DNA of 64,000 bases from Flavobacterium cauense R2A-7 (lineage in GTDB: Bacteria; Bacteroidota; Bacteroidia; Flavobacteriales; Flavobacteriaceae): positions 310,001 to 374,000 of the forward strand of contig NZ_AVBI01000001.1 in the NCBI RefSeq assembly GCF_000498475.1, read 5' to 3'. The first letter of the stretch is position 1. The number at the start of each line of letters is the position of its first letter. Below, one piece after another: positions 53,904-62,970 of the stretch. Under the pieces are notes generated by a model, which saw nothing but the letters and a program-made list of their open reading frames with translations, was not told the DNA's origin and searched no databases. The translations under genes were made by a program, and so were the position numbers.

Positions 53904-54677
53904 ATGAATTCGAACAATCCGTTTTTTAAGAACAAATCTTTTACCAATACAACCCGTTATTCCGGAGAGAACATCACCGAGAATGAAGCGGTTGCCATTG
54001 ACTACAATGACACGATGACCGTTCAGGGTACGATCAACAAAAGTTTACTGATGTTGGCTTTATTGGTAGCCGGAGCAGCGGTAACCTGGACCATGACCTT
54101 CAACGGATACAATCCGATGGTACTGACAATTGGTGGCGCCATCATCGGCTTTATTTTGGTACTTGTTGCAGCTTTCAAACCACAATATTCTTCGGCTTTA
54201 GCACCGGGATATGCGGTATTTGAAGGGCTTTTCATTGGCGGACTTTCGGCTATTTTCGAATCAATGTACCCGGGATTGGTAATTCAGGCCGTAGGAGCGA
54301 CTTTCGTAACCTTCATAGTTTGTTTCGGATTATACAAATACAATGTTGTTAAGGTTACCGAGCGTTTTCGTTCCGTAGTCGTAGCGGCAACTTTGGCCAT
54401 CGCCAGTTTTTACCTGATTTCCTGGTTGCTTTCCTTGTTTATAGATTTCCAACCGGTACATCACGGCAACTCGTTAATGAGCATCGGAATCAGTGCTTTC
54501 GTAATTGTAGTAGCGGCGATGAATTTATTCCTTGATTTTGATCAGATTGAAAAAGGGGCACAAAGAAACCTTCCAAAATACATGGAATGGTTTGGCGCTA
54601 TGGGCTTGATGATTACCTTGGTTTGGTTGTACGTAGAATTTTTACGTTTATTGTCCAAACTTTCCAGCAGAGATTAA
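53904..54677 (+). CDS. Bax inhibitor-1 / YccA family membrane protein
   Basis: 257 residues from ATG 53904 (MNSNNPFFKNKSF). Seven membrane helices are predicted after a polar N-terminus of about 45 residues. Typical segments are APGYAVFEGLFIGGLSAIFE and AAMNLFLDFDQIEKGAQRNLPKYMEWF, with the aspartate pair near the C-terminus that gates a calcium leak in studied relatives. Role here unknown. Confidence 0.9.
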   Translation: MNSNNPFFKNKSFTNTTRYSGENITENEAVAIDYNDTMTVQGTINKSLLMLALLVAGAAVTWTMTFNGYNPMVLTIGGAIIGFILVLVAAFKPQYSSALAPGYAVFEGLFIGGLSAIFESMYPGLVIQAVGATFVTFIVCFGLYKYNVVKVTERFRSVVVAATLAIASFYLISWLLSLFIDFQPVHHGNSLMSIGISAFVIVVAAMNLFLDFDQIEKGAQRNLPKYMEWFGAMGLMITLVWLYVEFLRLLSKLSSRD

Positions 54678-54694
54678 TCTGTATAAAAAATATA

Positions 54695-54728
54695 CTAAAA
54701 CCGATTTCTTTTGAAGTCGGTTTTTTTA
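54695..54728. terminator. Shared terminator between the BI-1 gene and dinB
   Basis: AAAACCGA (54697-54704) pairs with TCGGTTTT (54717-54724); T and A runs lie on both sides. Confidence 0.8.
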
Positions 54729-54731
54729 TTC

Positions 54732-55814
54732 CTAAAACTCAAATTTCAATTGTACCACTACTGATTTCTTCAGTTCCGTATTCAGATTGTGGAGTGAAAT
54801 TCCGAGCAAACGCACCGATTCTTTCATCTTTTCCTGATACAGTAATTCTTTGGCTGTTTCGTGAATCAGACTTTTATCGGAAATAAAATACGGCAGCGTT
54901 TTACTTCTCGTCTGCAAGGTAAAATCAGAATATTTTATTTTTAACGTGACCGTTTTTCCGGAAATTTTATGTTTCTGCAAGCGTTTGGAAAGTTCCGCAG
55001 CAATGCGCTCGAGGCGTTCTTCCATGAAAATTTCAGACGTCAGATTTGTATTAAACGTATGTTCTGCGGCTACCGATTTGGTAATTCGGTTAGGTTTCAC
55101 TGCGCTGTTGTGAATTCCGCGGACAATCAGATAATAATGCCCGCCACTTTTCCCGAAATGCTCTTCCAGATATTCGCGGGTACGATCTTTCAGATCCTTT
55201 CCGGTAAAAATCCCGTGCTGGTACATTTTCTCAGCGGTTACTTTCCCGATACCGTAAAACTTTTTGATGTCCAACGCTTCCAAAAACGGCTCGACCTCAT
55301 CCGGATTGATAGTTTTCTGTCCGTTGGGTTTGTTGTAGTCCGAGGCCACTTTGGCTACAAATTTATTCACCGAAATGCCTGCCGAAGCCGTCAATCCCGT
55401 TTCTTCAAAAATACGCTGTCGAATTTCCTGCGCAATCAATGTTGCACTCGGGTTTCCTTTTTTATTTTGGGTTACATCCAGGTAGGCTTCATCCAGGGAA
55501 AGCGGTTCCACCAAATCGGTATACTCATGAAATATTTTGCGGATTTTATTCGAAATCTCTTTATAACGATCGAATCGGGGTCTTACAAAAACGATTTCCG
55601 GGCATAATTTTTTGGCCAGATAACCACTCATCGCACTGCGAACGCCAAATTTTCGGGCTTCATAACTCGCCGCCGAAACCACGCCGCGTACTTCACTTCC
55701 GCCCACGGCAACAGGTTTCCCTTTGAGCAACGGATTGTCCATCTGCTCGACTGAAGCATAAAAAGCATCCATATCAACATGGATTATTTTTCTCTGAAGT
55801 ACCGTTGGTTCCAT
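54732..55814 (-). CDS. dinB: DNA polymerase IV
   Basis: 360 residues of the Y-family. The catalytic acids are Asp14 in HVDMDAFYASVEQMD and Asp108-Glu109 in SLDEAYLDVT. The little-finger domain is at the C-terminus (about 245-345). The last residues (KKSVVVQLKFEF) resemble a sliding-clamp binding tail. It bypasses damaged bases with low fidelity. No SOS box can be confirmed upstream. Confidence 0.95.
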   Translation of the reverse strand: MEPTVLQRKIIHVDMDAFYASVEQMDNPLLKGKPVAVGGSEVRGVVSAASYEARKFGVRSAMSGYLAKKLCPEIVFVRPRFDRYKEISNKIRKIFHEYTDLVEPLSLDEAYLDVTQNKKGNPSATLIAQEIRQRIFEETGLTASAGISVNKFVAKVASDYNKPNGQKTINPDEVEPFLEALDIKKFYGIGKVTAEKMYQHGIFTGKDLKDRTREYLEEHFGKSGGHYYLIVRGIHNSAVKPNRITKSVAAEHTFNTNLTSEIFMEERLERIAAELSKRLQKHKISGKTVTLKIKYSDFTLQTRSKTLPYFISDKSLIHETAKELLYQEKMKESVRLLGISLHNLNTELKKSVVVQLKFEF

Positions 55815-55854
55815 GTTGTAAATTTATGTATATTCAGTAGAAATTTGGAAACCG

Positions 55855-56517
55855 ATGAAAAAAACAGCACTACTTTTAGGAGCCTCAGGATTAACAGGCA
55901 GTTTATTGTTGGAACTGCTGCTTTCCGACTCGGACTATGCGAAAATAAAATTGTTTTCCCGAAAGAGTTCCGGTATAACGCATCCGAAAATCGAAGAACA
56001 TGTAATTGATCTGTTGCATTTGGAAAACCATTCAGCTGATTTTACCGGCGATGTGGTTTTTTGCTGTATCGGCACTACCAAAGCCAAAACACCAAACGAA
56101 ACCGAATACAGAGCGATTGATTACGGCATTCCGGTTGCCGCCGCACAATTGGCAAAACTTAACAACATTCCGACTTTTATAGCCATTTCCGCGTTGGGCG
56201 CGACTACGAACAGCCCGGTTTTCTACAATCGAATTAAAGGCGAAATGGAACAAAGTATCATAGCTTTTGGAATTCCGAGAACCTATCTTTTGGAACCTTC
56301 TTTGATTTCAGGCGATCGAAAAGAAGTCCGAATTGGCGAAACCATGGCAATATACCTCATGAAAATTATCAATCCGTTATTGTTCGGAACCCTGAAAAAA
56401 TACCGAAGTATCGCTCCGCAGCATATTGCTAAAGCCATGTGGTACCTGTCAAAAAACGAATATCCGAAAACCATTATTCCTTCTGATGTCATTTTCAGCC
56501 TGTCGCAATTAGTCTGA
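55855..56517 (+). CDS. NAD(P)-binding Rossmann-fold oxidoreductase-like protein
   Basis: 220 residues. The dinucleotide loop is LLLGASGLTGSLLLELL. The rest fits the atypical short-chain dehydrogenase / HTATIP2-like group (VVFCCIGTTKAKTPNE, NRIKGEMEQSI). The classical YxxxK pair is not clear, so it may bind NADP without redox chemistry. Its 3' end overlaps the convergent membrane-protein gene by 9 bases. Confidence 0.82.
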   Translation: MKKTALLLGASGLTGSLLLELLLSDSDYAKIKLFSRKSSGITHPKIEEHVIDLLHLENHSADFTGDVVFCCIGTTKAKTPNETEYRAIDYGIPVAAAQLAKLNNIPTFIAISALGATTNSPVFYNRIKGEMEQSIIAFGIPRTYLLEPSLISGDRKEVRIGETMAIYLMKIINPLLFGTLKKYRSIAPQHIAKAMWYLSKNEYPKTIIPSDVIFSLSQLV

Positions 56518-58551
56518 AATATTGTTTTTTACCGGAAAGAAAAACGCAGTTGGTCGCTTTTTGAAATACGTCCAAATGGCTTTGTTCAGAAAATGCACTT
56601 CGGAAAACGGAATGTTTCTGGAACGAAACGCCAAGCCTAACGAAAGCGAAAAACTCACGATAAAATTCATAAATCCGATAACCCCAATTCCGAAAATCCC
56701 CCAGAAAAGAGTCCAATTATCCACCTTAAAATGGGCGCCATATAAGCCGAGTGCCAGATTGCCGCTCACAAACGTAATGTGTCGGACATCCAAATCCAAT
56801 CCTAAAAAAATTCCAATGGAAGCGGTACTTCCCATAAAAACCCCAAACCAGGTATTGGACACCACGCCTGCCCAATGGTCTTCAAACCATTGCGCAAGTT
56901 GCTTGGTTTTTTTCACGCCAAAACTCTTTTTCAGCAACGGATGCTCCTGAATGCGGTAAAACAACTGATGGTGTTTGTTGCGGTTGGACACACTTCCCGA
57001 AATAATTCCGGAAAGAAACAGAAAAACACCGGCAATAGACGCATGAAAAATTGCCGGAGAAGCTATCGGACTGATATCGGTTAACAACTTATTCCATTTC
57101 GCTTCCGCAATATTGTATCCTAAAGCATAATCAATCAGCCAAATCCCCAATAATGAAACGGGAAAGGCCACAATCACATTCCCTACAAAAGCAATAAACT
57201 GCGAACGGAACAACCGGGCAAACAGCTGCGCAAACGAACTGTGTTTTTCGCCGTTTTTGTTTTGTTTTTTCATCCCGGTTTCCAGGGCTTTGGTTATCGT
57301 TGCGGCCGTCATCGCGGGCTGTTTTGTGGCTAAAGTGAATCCGAGAAGGAAAATCGCGACAAAACCTACGGCATAATTCAAACTGTATAAAAAAGCGTGA
57401 CCGAAATCACTCGTTTCAATTTTACCGAGCAGTACTTTAATGATACAAAGTACCCCAACTACCGCTCCGGCCCCCATAGCCGCATAAAACATTTTAAAGT
57501 ATTCTTTCGAAGATTCCGTGATGTAATGTTCACCGGTTTTGGCGGTGTGCTGGGTGATTTCATAAGAAAGCAGCTGCGTACTCTCATTGATGAGTTGCCC
57601 CACATTATTCTTATAGCAATTGTATTTAATTACTTTGAGCGCCAGTTGAATACTGTTGTTGATTTTGTCTTCTTCTTTGTTTACGACCAACAACGGAATG
57701 AGAATTTTCAAGCGGTACAACTGTTGGCGAATGCGCAACAAACTCTGATTGACTTTTAAGGAAATTCCGAATTTAGAACTGTTACTGAATGCCTTGTCTA
57801 CATATTCTTCGCATTGTCTGTGCAAAATCAGGAATTGTTTGTAGCGTAAATCATCCGAAGTAATTAAATGATCGGTTTGATTTCTGATGCGGTCTTCCAT
57901 CTGCAGAAATTCCTTTTCCATTGCCACGAACGGACTTTCGAAAGCGTCGTATTCCGGAACCATTTTAATCACATCGGTTTCCATTGCGCGGCCGCTCATT
58001 CGTTGGGAAATCAGCTCCATGGCATTAATCAGTTCGGATAAAACCGAAAACTCTTTTACCGAGGTATAAATATCTGAAAACTGCAACATTTCAAACAGGC
58101 GCAAAAGTTCCTCGTGGGGTATTTTATTGATCCAAATCGTATCCGAATCCAGATAAAAAACCTGATTCAGCACATATTCCAACGTGTCCTTTTCGGGTTG
58201 ATACGGCAGCACTTTATCAAACAAACGCTTCTTTACTTCATAAATAAAATCCGAATCGCGCAGAATTCCGGCATCCGAAAGCATCCGGCTGAATTTCCTT
58301 TCACTTAGTAATGTTTTTAGGTATTCAATAAGTACGCTTTTCTGCTGAGGGTTTTCGGTTAGGAAAAGTAATAGTTTTTCGATGGAAACGGTACTTTCTT
58401 TTGGTTTTTCAGGTCGGAAATAGCGCACGAGATCTACCAGAAAATGTAACGTGTCGTCTGAAGTGTATTCTCCTTCCGAAAAGTGTTTGCCGAACAGATT
58501 GGCTAACGTAAATTCTGATTTTGTTTTGCTGCTTGGTTTCATCCCTTTCAT
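56509..58551 (-). CDS. PF10136-type membrane protein (named 'site-specific recombinase')
   Basis: 680 residues. The N-terminal half (about 1-350) is helical and soluble; the second half has about six to eight membrane helices with two cytosolic loops. This build and the sequence match the family labelled site-specific recombinase (Gcr), a name from an early report. A multi-pass membrane protein without tyrosine or serine recombinase residues makes a recombinase role doubtful. Start at Met1 or Met4 (MKPSSKTKSE) are both possible. Confidence 0.8.
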   Translation of the reverse strand: MKGMKPSSKTKSEFTLANLFGKHFSEGEYTSDDTLHFLVDLVRYFRPEKPKESTVSIEKLLLFLTENPQQKSVLIEYLKTLLSERKFSRMLSDAGILRDSDFIYEVKKRLFDKVLPYQPEKDTLEYVLNQVFYLDSDTIWINKIPHEELLRLFEMLQFSDIYTSVKEFSVLSELINAMELISQRMSGRAMETDVIKMVPEYDAFESPFVAMEKEFLQMEDRIRNQTDHLITSDDLRYKQFLILHRQCEEYVDKAFSNSSKFGISLKVNQSLLRIRQQLYRLKILIPLLVVNKEEDKINNSIQLALKVIKYNCYKNNVGQLINESTQLLSYEITQHTAKTGEHYITESSKEYFKMFYAAMGAGAVVGVLCIIKVLLGKIETSDFGHAFLYSLNYAVGFVAIFLLGFTLATKQPAMTAATITKALETGMKKQNKNGEKHSSFAQLFARLFRSQFIAFVGNVIVAFPVSLLGIWLIDYALGYNIAEAKWNKLLTDISPIASPAIFHASIAGVFLFLSGIISGSVSNRNKHHQLFYRIQEHPLLKKSFGVKKTKQLAQWFEDHWAGVVSNTWFGVFMGSTASIGIFLGLDLDVRHITFVSGNLALGLYGAHFKVDNWTLFWGIFGIGVIGFMNFIVSFSLSLGLAFRSRNIPFSEVHFLNKAIWTYFKKRPTAFFFPVKNNISD

Positions 58552-58637
58552 TTTGGCGTTACTACTTTTGTAAAAATACGATTCATCGGCTATATTTTTC
58601 TTAACTTGCTCCCAAAATATGTTAATTTCTTTACAAA

Positions 58638-59105
58638 ATGCAGGAAATAGAACGAAAATTTCTGGTGCTTTCCGATGCTTTCAAGACCGTGGCGACAACC
58701 CAAAACCGAATTGTACAAGGGTATCTCAATTCCGATCCGGAAAGAACTGTACGCGTTCGAATCAAAGGAAATAAAGGCTTTCTGACCATCAAAGGAAAAG
58801 GCAATGCATCGGGCACCACGCGTTTGGAATGGGAAAAAGAAATTCCGGTTTCGGAGGCAGAACTGCTTTTACCGCTTTGTGAAAAAGGGATGATTGACAA
58901 AATACGGTATGAAGTTCCCGTGGGCAAACATGTGTATGAAGTAGATGTTTTTTCGGGTGATAATGAAGGTTTGGTTGTAGCCGAAATTGAACTGAACACT
59001 GAAGAGGAGTCTTTCGAAAAACCAAACTGGCTGGGAAAAGAAGTTACCGGAGAAGAGCGGTATTACAATGCTTTTTTAAGCAATTCCCCTTATAAAAACT
59101 GGTAA
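58638..59105 (+). CDS. CYTH domain protein (triphosphate tunnel metalloenzyme)
   Basis: 155 residues. The signature MQEIERKFLV supplies the ExExK motif at residues 3-7. Basic pairs such as RTVRVRIKGNKGF and an acidic return strand (VAEIELNTEEESF) line the tunnel. Bacterial members hydrolyse inorganic tripolyphosphate or act on adenylates; the true substrate is open. It ends 2 bases from the convergent rlpA stop. Confidence 0.9.
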   Translation: MQEIERKFLVLSDAFKTVATTQNRIVQGYLNSDPERTVRVRIKGNKGFLTIKGKGNASGTTRLEWEKEIPVSEAELLLPLCEKGMIDKIRYEVPVGKHVYEVDVFSGDNEGLVVAEIELNTEEESFEKPNWLGKEVTGEERYYNAFLSNSPYKNW

Positions 59106-59107
59106 AT

Positions 59108-59563
59108 TTATTCTTTAATGGTTTCAAGATTTACATTAAGAAATCCGCGTCCTTTAACGTGTGTAATCTCCATGAATGCTTTTTTGGACAAATCGATTTC
59201 ACGACCTCTGGTGAAAGGTCCACGGTCGGTAACCGTCACTACCACTGATTTGTTGTTCACCGGATTGGTAACCCGTAATTTGGTCCCGAAAGGTAATTTT
59301 TTGTGAGCCGCGGTATATTTCGAATTATCAAAACGCTTGCCGCTTGCGGTTCGTCTTCCGTTAAACCTGTCGTGATAATACGAGGCGTGAACGGCTTTTT
59401 TATAAGGTCTGTACTTTAAATTAACCTGAACGGAATCTACCGTTAACGTATCCTGAAGTGATTTTTTGGCTTTATCGCTGCGTATGATTTTTTCGCTGGT
59501 AAAACTACTGGCAAAGAATACAAAAATGAAAAGTAATAAAGTTGGGGCAATAATTTTTTTCAT
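59108..59563 (-). CDS. rlpA: RlpA-like septal ring lytic transglycosylase (double-psi beta-barrel)
   Basis: 151 residues. The signal peptide is residues 1-20 (MKKIIAPTLLLFIFVFFASS). The barrel domain (about 58-148) has ASYYHDRFNGRRTASG, HKKLPFGTKLRVTN and the catalytic VTDRGPFTRGREIDLS. It cleaves denuded glycan strands. It lacks the C-terminal SPOR domain that targets E. coli and Pseudomonas RlpA to the septum. Confidence 0.9.
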   Translation of the reverse strand: MKKIIAPTLLLFIFVFFASSFTSEKIIRSDKAKKSLQDTLTVDSVQVNLKYRPYKKAVHASYYHDRFNGRRTASGKRFDNSKYTAAHKKLPFGTKLRVTNPVNNKSVVVTVTDRGPFTRGREIDLSKKAFMEITHVKGRGFLNVNLETIKE

Positions 59564-59611
59564 GTTTTATTTTTTATGCAATACTGATTAACAAGAAATA
59601 TGCCATTGAAG

Positions 59612-59637
59612 AAAAAAGCCCTAAAAAGGGCTTTCTA
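59612..59637 (-). terminator. Terminator after the small membrane cytochrome-like gene
   Basis: AAAGCCC (59615-59621) pairs with GGGCTTT (59628-59634); the minus-strand side ends in TTTTTTC. Confidence 0.8.
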
Positions 59638-59642
59638 TAAGA

Positions 59643-60065
59643 TTAGAACCAAAGGTTCCACGGAATTCTACTTAATATAAACAGTAAGCCTGCCAAATAC
59701 AGAAATCCTATTTTCTTGAATTTTCCATTACTGCTGTCTTCTTTTTTGTGTTTCGACCAACCGATTGTTATTAAAGCTATCGCCAGTATATTTACCAACG
59801 GATGTTCCAATGATGTTAATCGTAATGCCGCATTACTCATGTCGCCAAAAGCGGCCATTCCTAATGGGGAAACAAAATAAACCACCAAACCCAAAAGCAA
59901 TTGAATGTGACAGAAAATCAACGCAAACAAAGAAATTTTTCGGTCTTTGTCTTCGAAACTTCTTTTGGAAGAAACGCCCATTAAAGCATTAATCACTGCA
60001 AATAATAATACCGCTAAAGCCAAATAGGCCACACCGGAATGTGCTTTTTGAATAATATCGTACAT
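59643..60065 (-). CDS. Four-helix membrane protein, cytochrome-b-like
   Basis: 140 residues with four membrane helices: VAYLALAVLLFAVINALMG, ISLFALIFCHIQLLLGLVVYF, LVNILAIALITIGW and IGFLYLAGLLFILSRIPW. Histidines at similar depths (KAHSGVAYL, FCHIQLL, LEHPLVN) could hold haem. Flavobacterial relatives are often called cytochrome b, but this is untested. Confidence 0.72.
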   Translation of the reverse strand: MYDIIQKAHSGVAYLALAVLLFAVINALMGVSSKRSFEDKDRKISLFALIFCHIQLLLGLVVYFVSPLGMAAFGDMSNAALRLTSLEHPLVNILAIALITIGWSKHKKEDSSNGKFKKIGFLYLAGLLFILSRIPWNLWF

Positions 60066-60112
60066 GTTTTTCGTTTATTTAGTTTAACAAATATAGCAAA
60101 TTGGTTTAATTT

Positions 60113-60772
60113 CTATACTTTTTTCAAATCTTTAATAACCTTAAACGCGCTGTCGATATGATCTTCGCTAACTACTATAGTTACCTCATAATTCGTGGAA
60201 ATCACCTCATTGATGTTGATTCCTTCCCAGGCCAAACGTTGGAAAATAAAATAAAAAAGTCCGGGTGTTCCTACGTTTTCTTTTGGAAGTTTCACCGTTA
60301 TGGAGGCCAATTTATCCGTTTTCAATACCCATTTTTCATCGGCAAAATGTTTTTCAACGATATCACTAATGGATTCACTTACAATTAGATTGGTTTCATT
60401 AACGCCGCGGGAAGAAGTATAAAAAACGTCTTTTAACGAACTTATTTCAGTAAGAAAATCCGCTTGACGGTTTAATACTCTTGGATTAATGGTAAAATTA
60501 TAATTCACTAACGAGGAGCGAACCGTAATTTCCCCCATACTTTTCAAAGTCTTCTCAATTTTATGATTGATTCTGAAATCCAATTCTTCCGACAAACGCT
60601 TTAATGCCATAACGATTGCACCCTGTTTCACTTCTTTGTCCATTTCGTGCTCCAGTTCCTGTTGCATGATACGGGCCAATGAGGTTAGGTTTACAATTCC
60701 AAGCGTTAATCCGTTAAGTAAGAAGGGTTTAGATTTTATATAGTTTTCTACTACAGAAGAGATTGTTTTCAT
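60113..60772 (-). CDS. ACT-domain protein related to aspartate kinase regulatory region, no kinase domain
   Basis: 219 residues. The N-terminal part (about 1-75) looks helical and may be a winged-helix fold; the C-terminal part (about 130-219) is one or two ACT-like modules (TVKLPKENVGTPGLFYFIFQ, AWEGININEVIST, YEVTIVVSEDHIDSAFKVI). Similar proteins are often annotated as aspartate kinase. No kinase motif is present, so a ligand-sensing regulator is a better description. Confidence 0.75.
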   Translation of the reverse strand: MKTISSVVENYIKSKPFLLNGLTLGIVNLTSLARIMQQELEHEMDKEVKQGAIVMALKRLSEELDFRINHKIEKTLKSMGEITVRSSLVNYNFTINPRVLNRQADFLTEISSLKDVFYTSSRGVNETNLIVSESISDIVEKHFADEKWVLKTDKLASITVKLPKENVGTPGLFYFIFQRLAWEGININEVISTNYEVTIVVSEDHIDSAFKVIKDLKKV

Positions 60773-60846
60773 ATTTAATTGATGATTGCATTAAAAAAAT
60801 TTGCGAAATATAGAATTAAAAACAAACTGTTATAGTTATAACAATG

Positions 60847-61206
60847 TTAAAAATAATAAAACGCATCTTCAAGATGCTCGATTTTATAAATGGTTGCGTC
60901 CTTGGAAACAGCAATTATATCAAAACGCAGGTCTAAATCCAGATTATTCTGGCTAACATACTCATCCACAGCTTTCACCAACAATTTAATTTTTTTTGGA
61001 TTTACGAAATCCTGTGGGTCGCCAAAATCTATAGAAGAACGGGTTTTTACCTCAACTATTGCAAGAACGGATTCTTTTTTCGCGATAATATCGATTTCCG
61101 CTTTTTGAAACGTCCAATTTCGTTCTACAATTTCATAGCCCTCTTTCTGAAGGAAATCGGCTGCCAAATCTTCTCCGAGTTTACCTAAATCATTATGTTC
61201 TGCCAT
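60847..61206 (-). CDS. YraN family endonuclease-like protein
   Basis: 119 residues. The restriction-endonuclease-like core is seen in GEDLAADFLQKEGY, NWTFQKAEIDIIAKKESVLAIVEVKTR (Glu-Asp and ExK residues) and the Arg-Phe-Asp strand after it. The function is unsettled; nuclease activity on branched DNA is suspected. The ATG overlaps the stop of the LD-carboxypeptidase gene in a TAATG motif, so they are coupled. Confidence 0.9.
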   Translation of the reverse strand: MAEHNDLGKLGEDLAADFLQKEGYEIVERNWTFQKAEIDIIAKKESVLAIVEVKTRSSIDFGDPQDFVNPKKIKLLVKAVDEYVSQNNLDLDLRFDIIAVSKDATIYKIEHLEDAFYYF

Positions 61207-62183
61207 TATTTCAGGAACTCTAAAACAACTTCCTCCGAATTCACTTCAAACTGTACTTCCTTACCCAAAATCAAAGTACGGTTGTCTTTCTGGTGTCCGG
61301 CCGGAAAATAAAAACAAACCGGGAAATGGTATTTTTTGGCAATTTCCATAATAATGCCCACTTCATTTTGTCCGAACGGAATTTCGTTATCGTGCATATC
61401 GGTCATGCTCCCCACGATCAAACCTTTCAGATTTTCGAAATAACCGTTGCGTTTCAGATTTTGCATCATTCGGTCAATATGGTAGAGGTATTCATCCAGA
61501 TCTTCTATAAAAAGGATTTTGCCTTTCGTATTCAAGGACGATTTCGAACCCAGCAAACTGTATAAAATCGAAAGGTTTCCGCCCACCAATTGTCCTTTGG
61601 CCTTGCCTTGAATTTCATATCCTTTTGCAGGAACCTTATATTCGATATTTTCACCAAAAAGTGCTTTACGCAAGGTTTCTTTCACTTCTTCCGGTGCTTT
61701 TGGCACCGTAAACGGCATAATGGAATGCAGGGAAGCGATTCCTAAAGTATTCAAATGACTGTGCAAAACAGTCACATCGCTGAAACCCATTATCCATTTC
61801 GGATGCTTTTTAAATTTTGTAAAATCCAGACTATCGATAATGCGTACGGTTCCATATCCGCCACGGGCACACCAAATCGCTTTGATGTTGTCGTCGTCTA
61901 ACATTTCCTGTAAATCGGCGGCACGCTCCGTATCGGTCCCACCCAGCTGACAACTGTCCAACCCGATGGTTTTGCCCAACTTTACTTGTAATCCCCAGGA
62001 TTGTAATAAATCGATTGCAGGTTGGGCTTCTTCAGGAGAAAATTTTCGGGCAGTGCACACTAAGGCAACAGTATCGCCTTTTTTAAGATAAGGTGGAATT
62101 TTCATACGTTTTTGAGAATATACTTCAAAGCTAAATATAAATAAAATAGCGGCAAACAATATTTTAAAAAATACGTTTTTCAT
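61206..62183 (-). CDS. LD-carboxypeptidase (S66 family), exported form
   Basis: 325 residues. An N-terminal signal peptide or anchor (KILFAAILFIFSFEVYS, about 7-23) sets it apart from the cytoplasmic E. coli LdcA. The S66 catalytic residues are Ser135 (IMGFSDVTV), Glu227 (FIEDLDEYLYHID) and His297 (PAGHQKDN); ARGGYGTVRI is also characteristic. It removes the terminal D-alanine from tetrapeptides during murein recycling or turnover. Confidence 0.92.
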   Translation of the reverse strand: MKNVFFKILFAAILFIFSFEVYSQKRMKIPPYLKKGDTVALVCTARKFSPEEAQPAIDLLQSWGLQVKLGKTIGLDSCQLGGTDTERAADLQEMLDDDNIKAIWCARGGYGTVRIIDSLDFTKFKKHPKWIMGFSDVTVLHSHLNTLGIASLHSIMPFTVPKAPEEVKETLRKALFGENIEYKVPAKGYEIQGKAKGQLVGGNLSILYSLLGSKSSLNTKGKILFIEDLDEYLYHIDRMMQNLKRNGYFENLKGLIVGSMTDMHDNEIPFGQNEVGIIMEIAKKYHFPVCFYFPAGHQKDNRTLILGKEVQFEVNSEEVVLEFLK

Positions 62184-62299
62184 AAATTCAGAATTTCATT
62201 TCAACCCATTTTGTTGCAAAACGGCTATTTTTTTAGCTCTTTTAAAGGTAGCAACTTTAAATTAACTTTTTGTATAATATTTTTAAAAGAAGTAATTCA

Positions 62300-62307
62300 T
62301 ACTTTTG
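62300..62307 (+). promoter_or_regulatory. -7 promoter element of the HGxxGHRCD lipoprotein gene
   Basis: TACTTTTG, 16 bases before the ATG. Confidence 0.5.
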
Positions 62308-62323
62308 AAAAAAACAAAAATCC

Positions 62324-62848
62324 ATGAAAATCACTTCATTGTTATTCATAACTACCCTATTAGCGGTTTCCTGTCAGAAAGAAGAAAAAGCTTCCGAGAA
62401 AATAAGCGCTGAGGCATCCGACAGTCTGAGTGTCTTAAAAGCAGAAGAAGCTAAAATGATAAATACTCCTGTTGCCACACAAGGCCAACAGATTATGACC
62501 ACGACCAATTCGGCAAACACCGCCGCGGTTCCGGAAACAAAACCCGGAATGAATCCACCACACGGGCAACCCGGACACCGTTGCGATATTCAGGTAGGAG
62601 CGCCCTTAAACGGAAGTGCTCCGGTAGCAAAACCGGCAGCAGCAACTCCAAACCAAACTAACAAAACTTTTACCGTTTCACCATCTGGGAATGCGACGGT
62701 TACTAAAATAGAAAGTTCCGACATTCAGACAGCACCTCCTAAACCCGTGGCACAAACAACGCTCCCGGGAATGGAAGGAAAACCCAATCCCGCGCACGGA
62801 GAAACAGGCCATCGCTGTGATATTCCGGTAGGTGTAAATCTTCCGTAA
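62324..62848 (+). CDS. Lipoprotein with duplicated PHGxxGHRCDIxVG motif
   Basis: 174 residues. The lipobox LLAVSC puts the lipidated cysteine at residue 17. The middle is Ala/Pro/Thr-rich and probably disordered. Two near-copies of a motif stand out: PGMNPPHGQPGHRCDIQVG (74-92; His80, His85, Cys87) and a second at about 154-170 (His158, His163, Cys165). The H-x4-H-x-C pattern could bind a metal or haem. I know of similar flavobacterial lipoproteins but of no function. Confidence 0.78.
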   Translation: MKITSLLFITTLLAVSCQKEEKASEKISAEASDSLSVLKAEEAKMINTPVATQGQQIMTTTNSANTAAVPETKPGMNPPHGQPGHRCDIQVGAPLNGSAPVAKPAAATPNQTNKTFTVSPSGNATVTKIESSDIQTAPPKPVAQTTLPGMEGKPNPAHGETGHRCDIPVGVNLP

Positions 62849-62852
62849 AACC

Positions 62853-62881
62853 TCAAACCACCCCGAAAAGGTGGTTTTTTT
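62853..62881 (+). terminator. Terminator after the motif lipoprotein gene
   Basis: AAACCACC (62855-62862) pairs with GGTGGTTT (62870-62877), followed by T residues. Confidence 0.85.
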
Positions 62882-62937
62882 ATGCTTTTGACTGCCGATT
62901 ATAGGCTTCCGATTATGGAAACTAGCATTTTGTTATG

Positions 62938-62945
62938 TATTTTTG
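62938..62945 (+). promoter_or_regulatory. -7 promoter element of metG
   Basis: TATTTTTG, 25 bases before the ATG at 62971. Confidence 0.55.
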
Positions 62946-62970
62946 CAAACTATAATAAGTTTATACCAAA

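Noticed and set aside
56509..58551. Integrase or mobile-element gene suggested by the family name 'site-specific recombinase'
   Set aside because: It is a multi-pass membrane protein with no recombinase active site, flanked by ordinary genes and no repeats.
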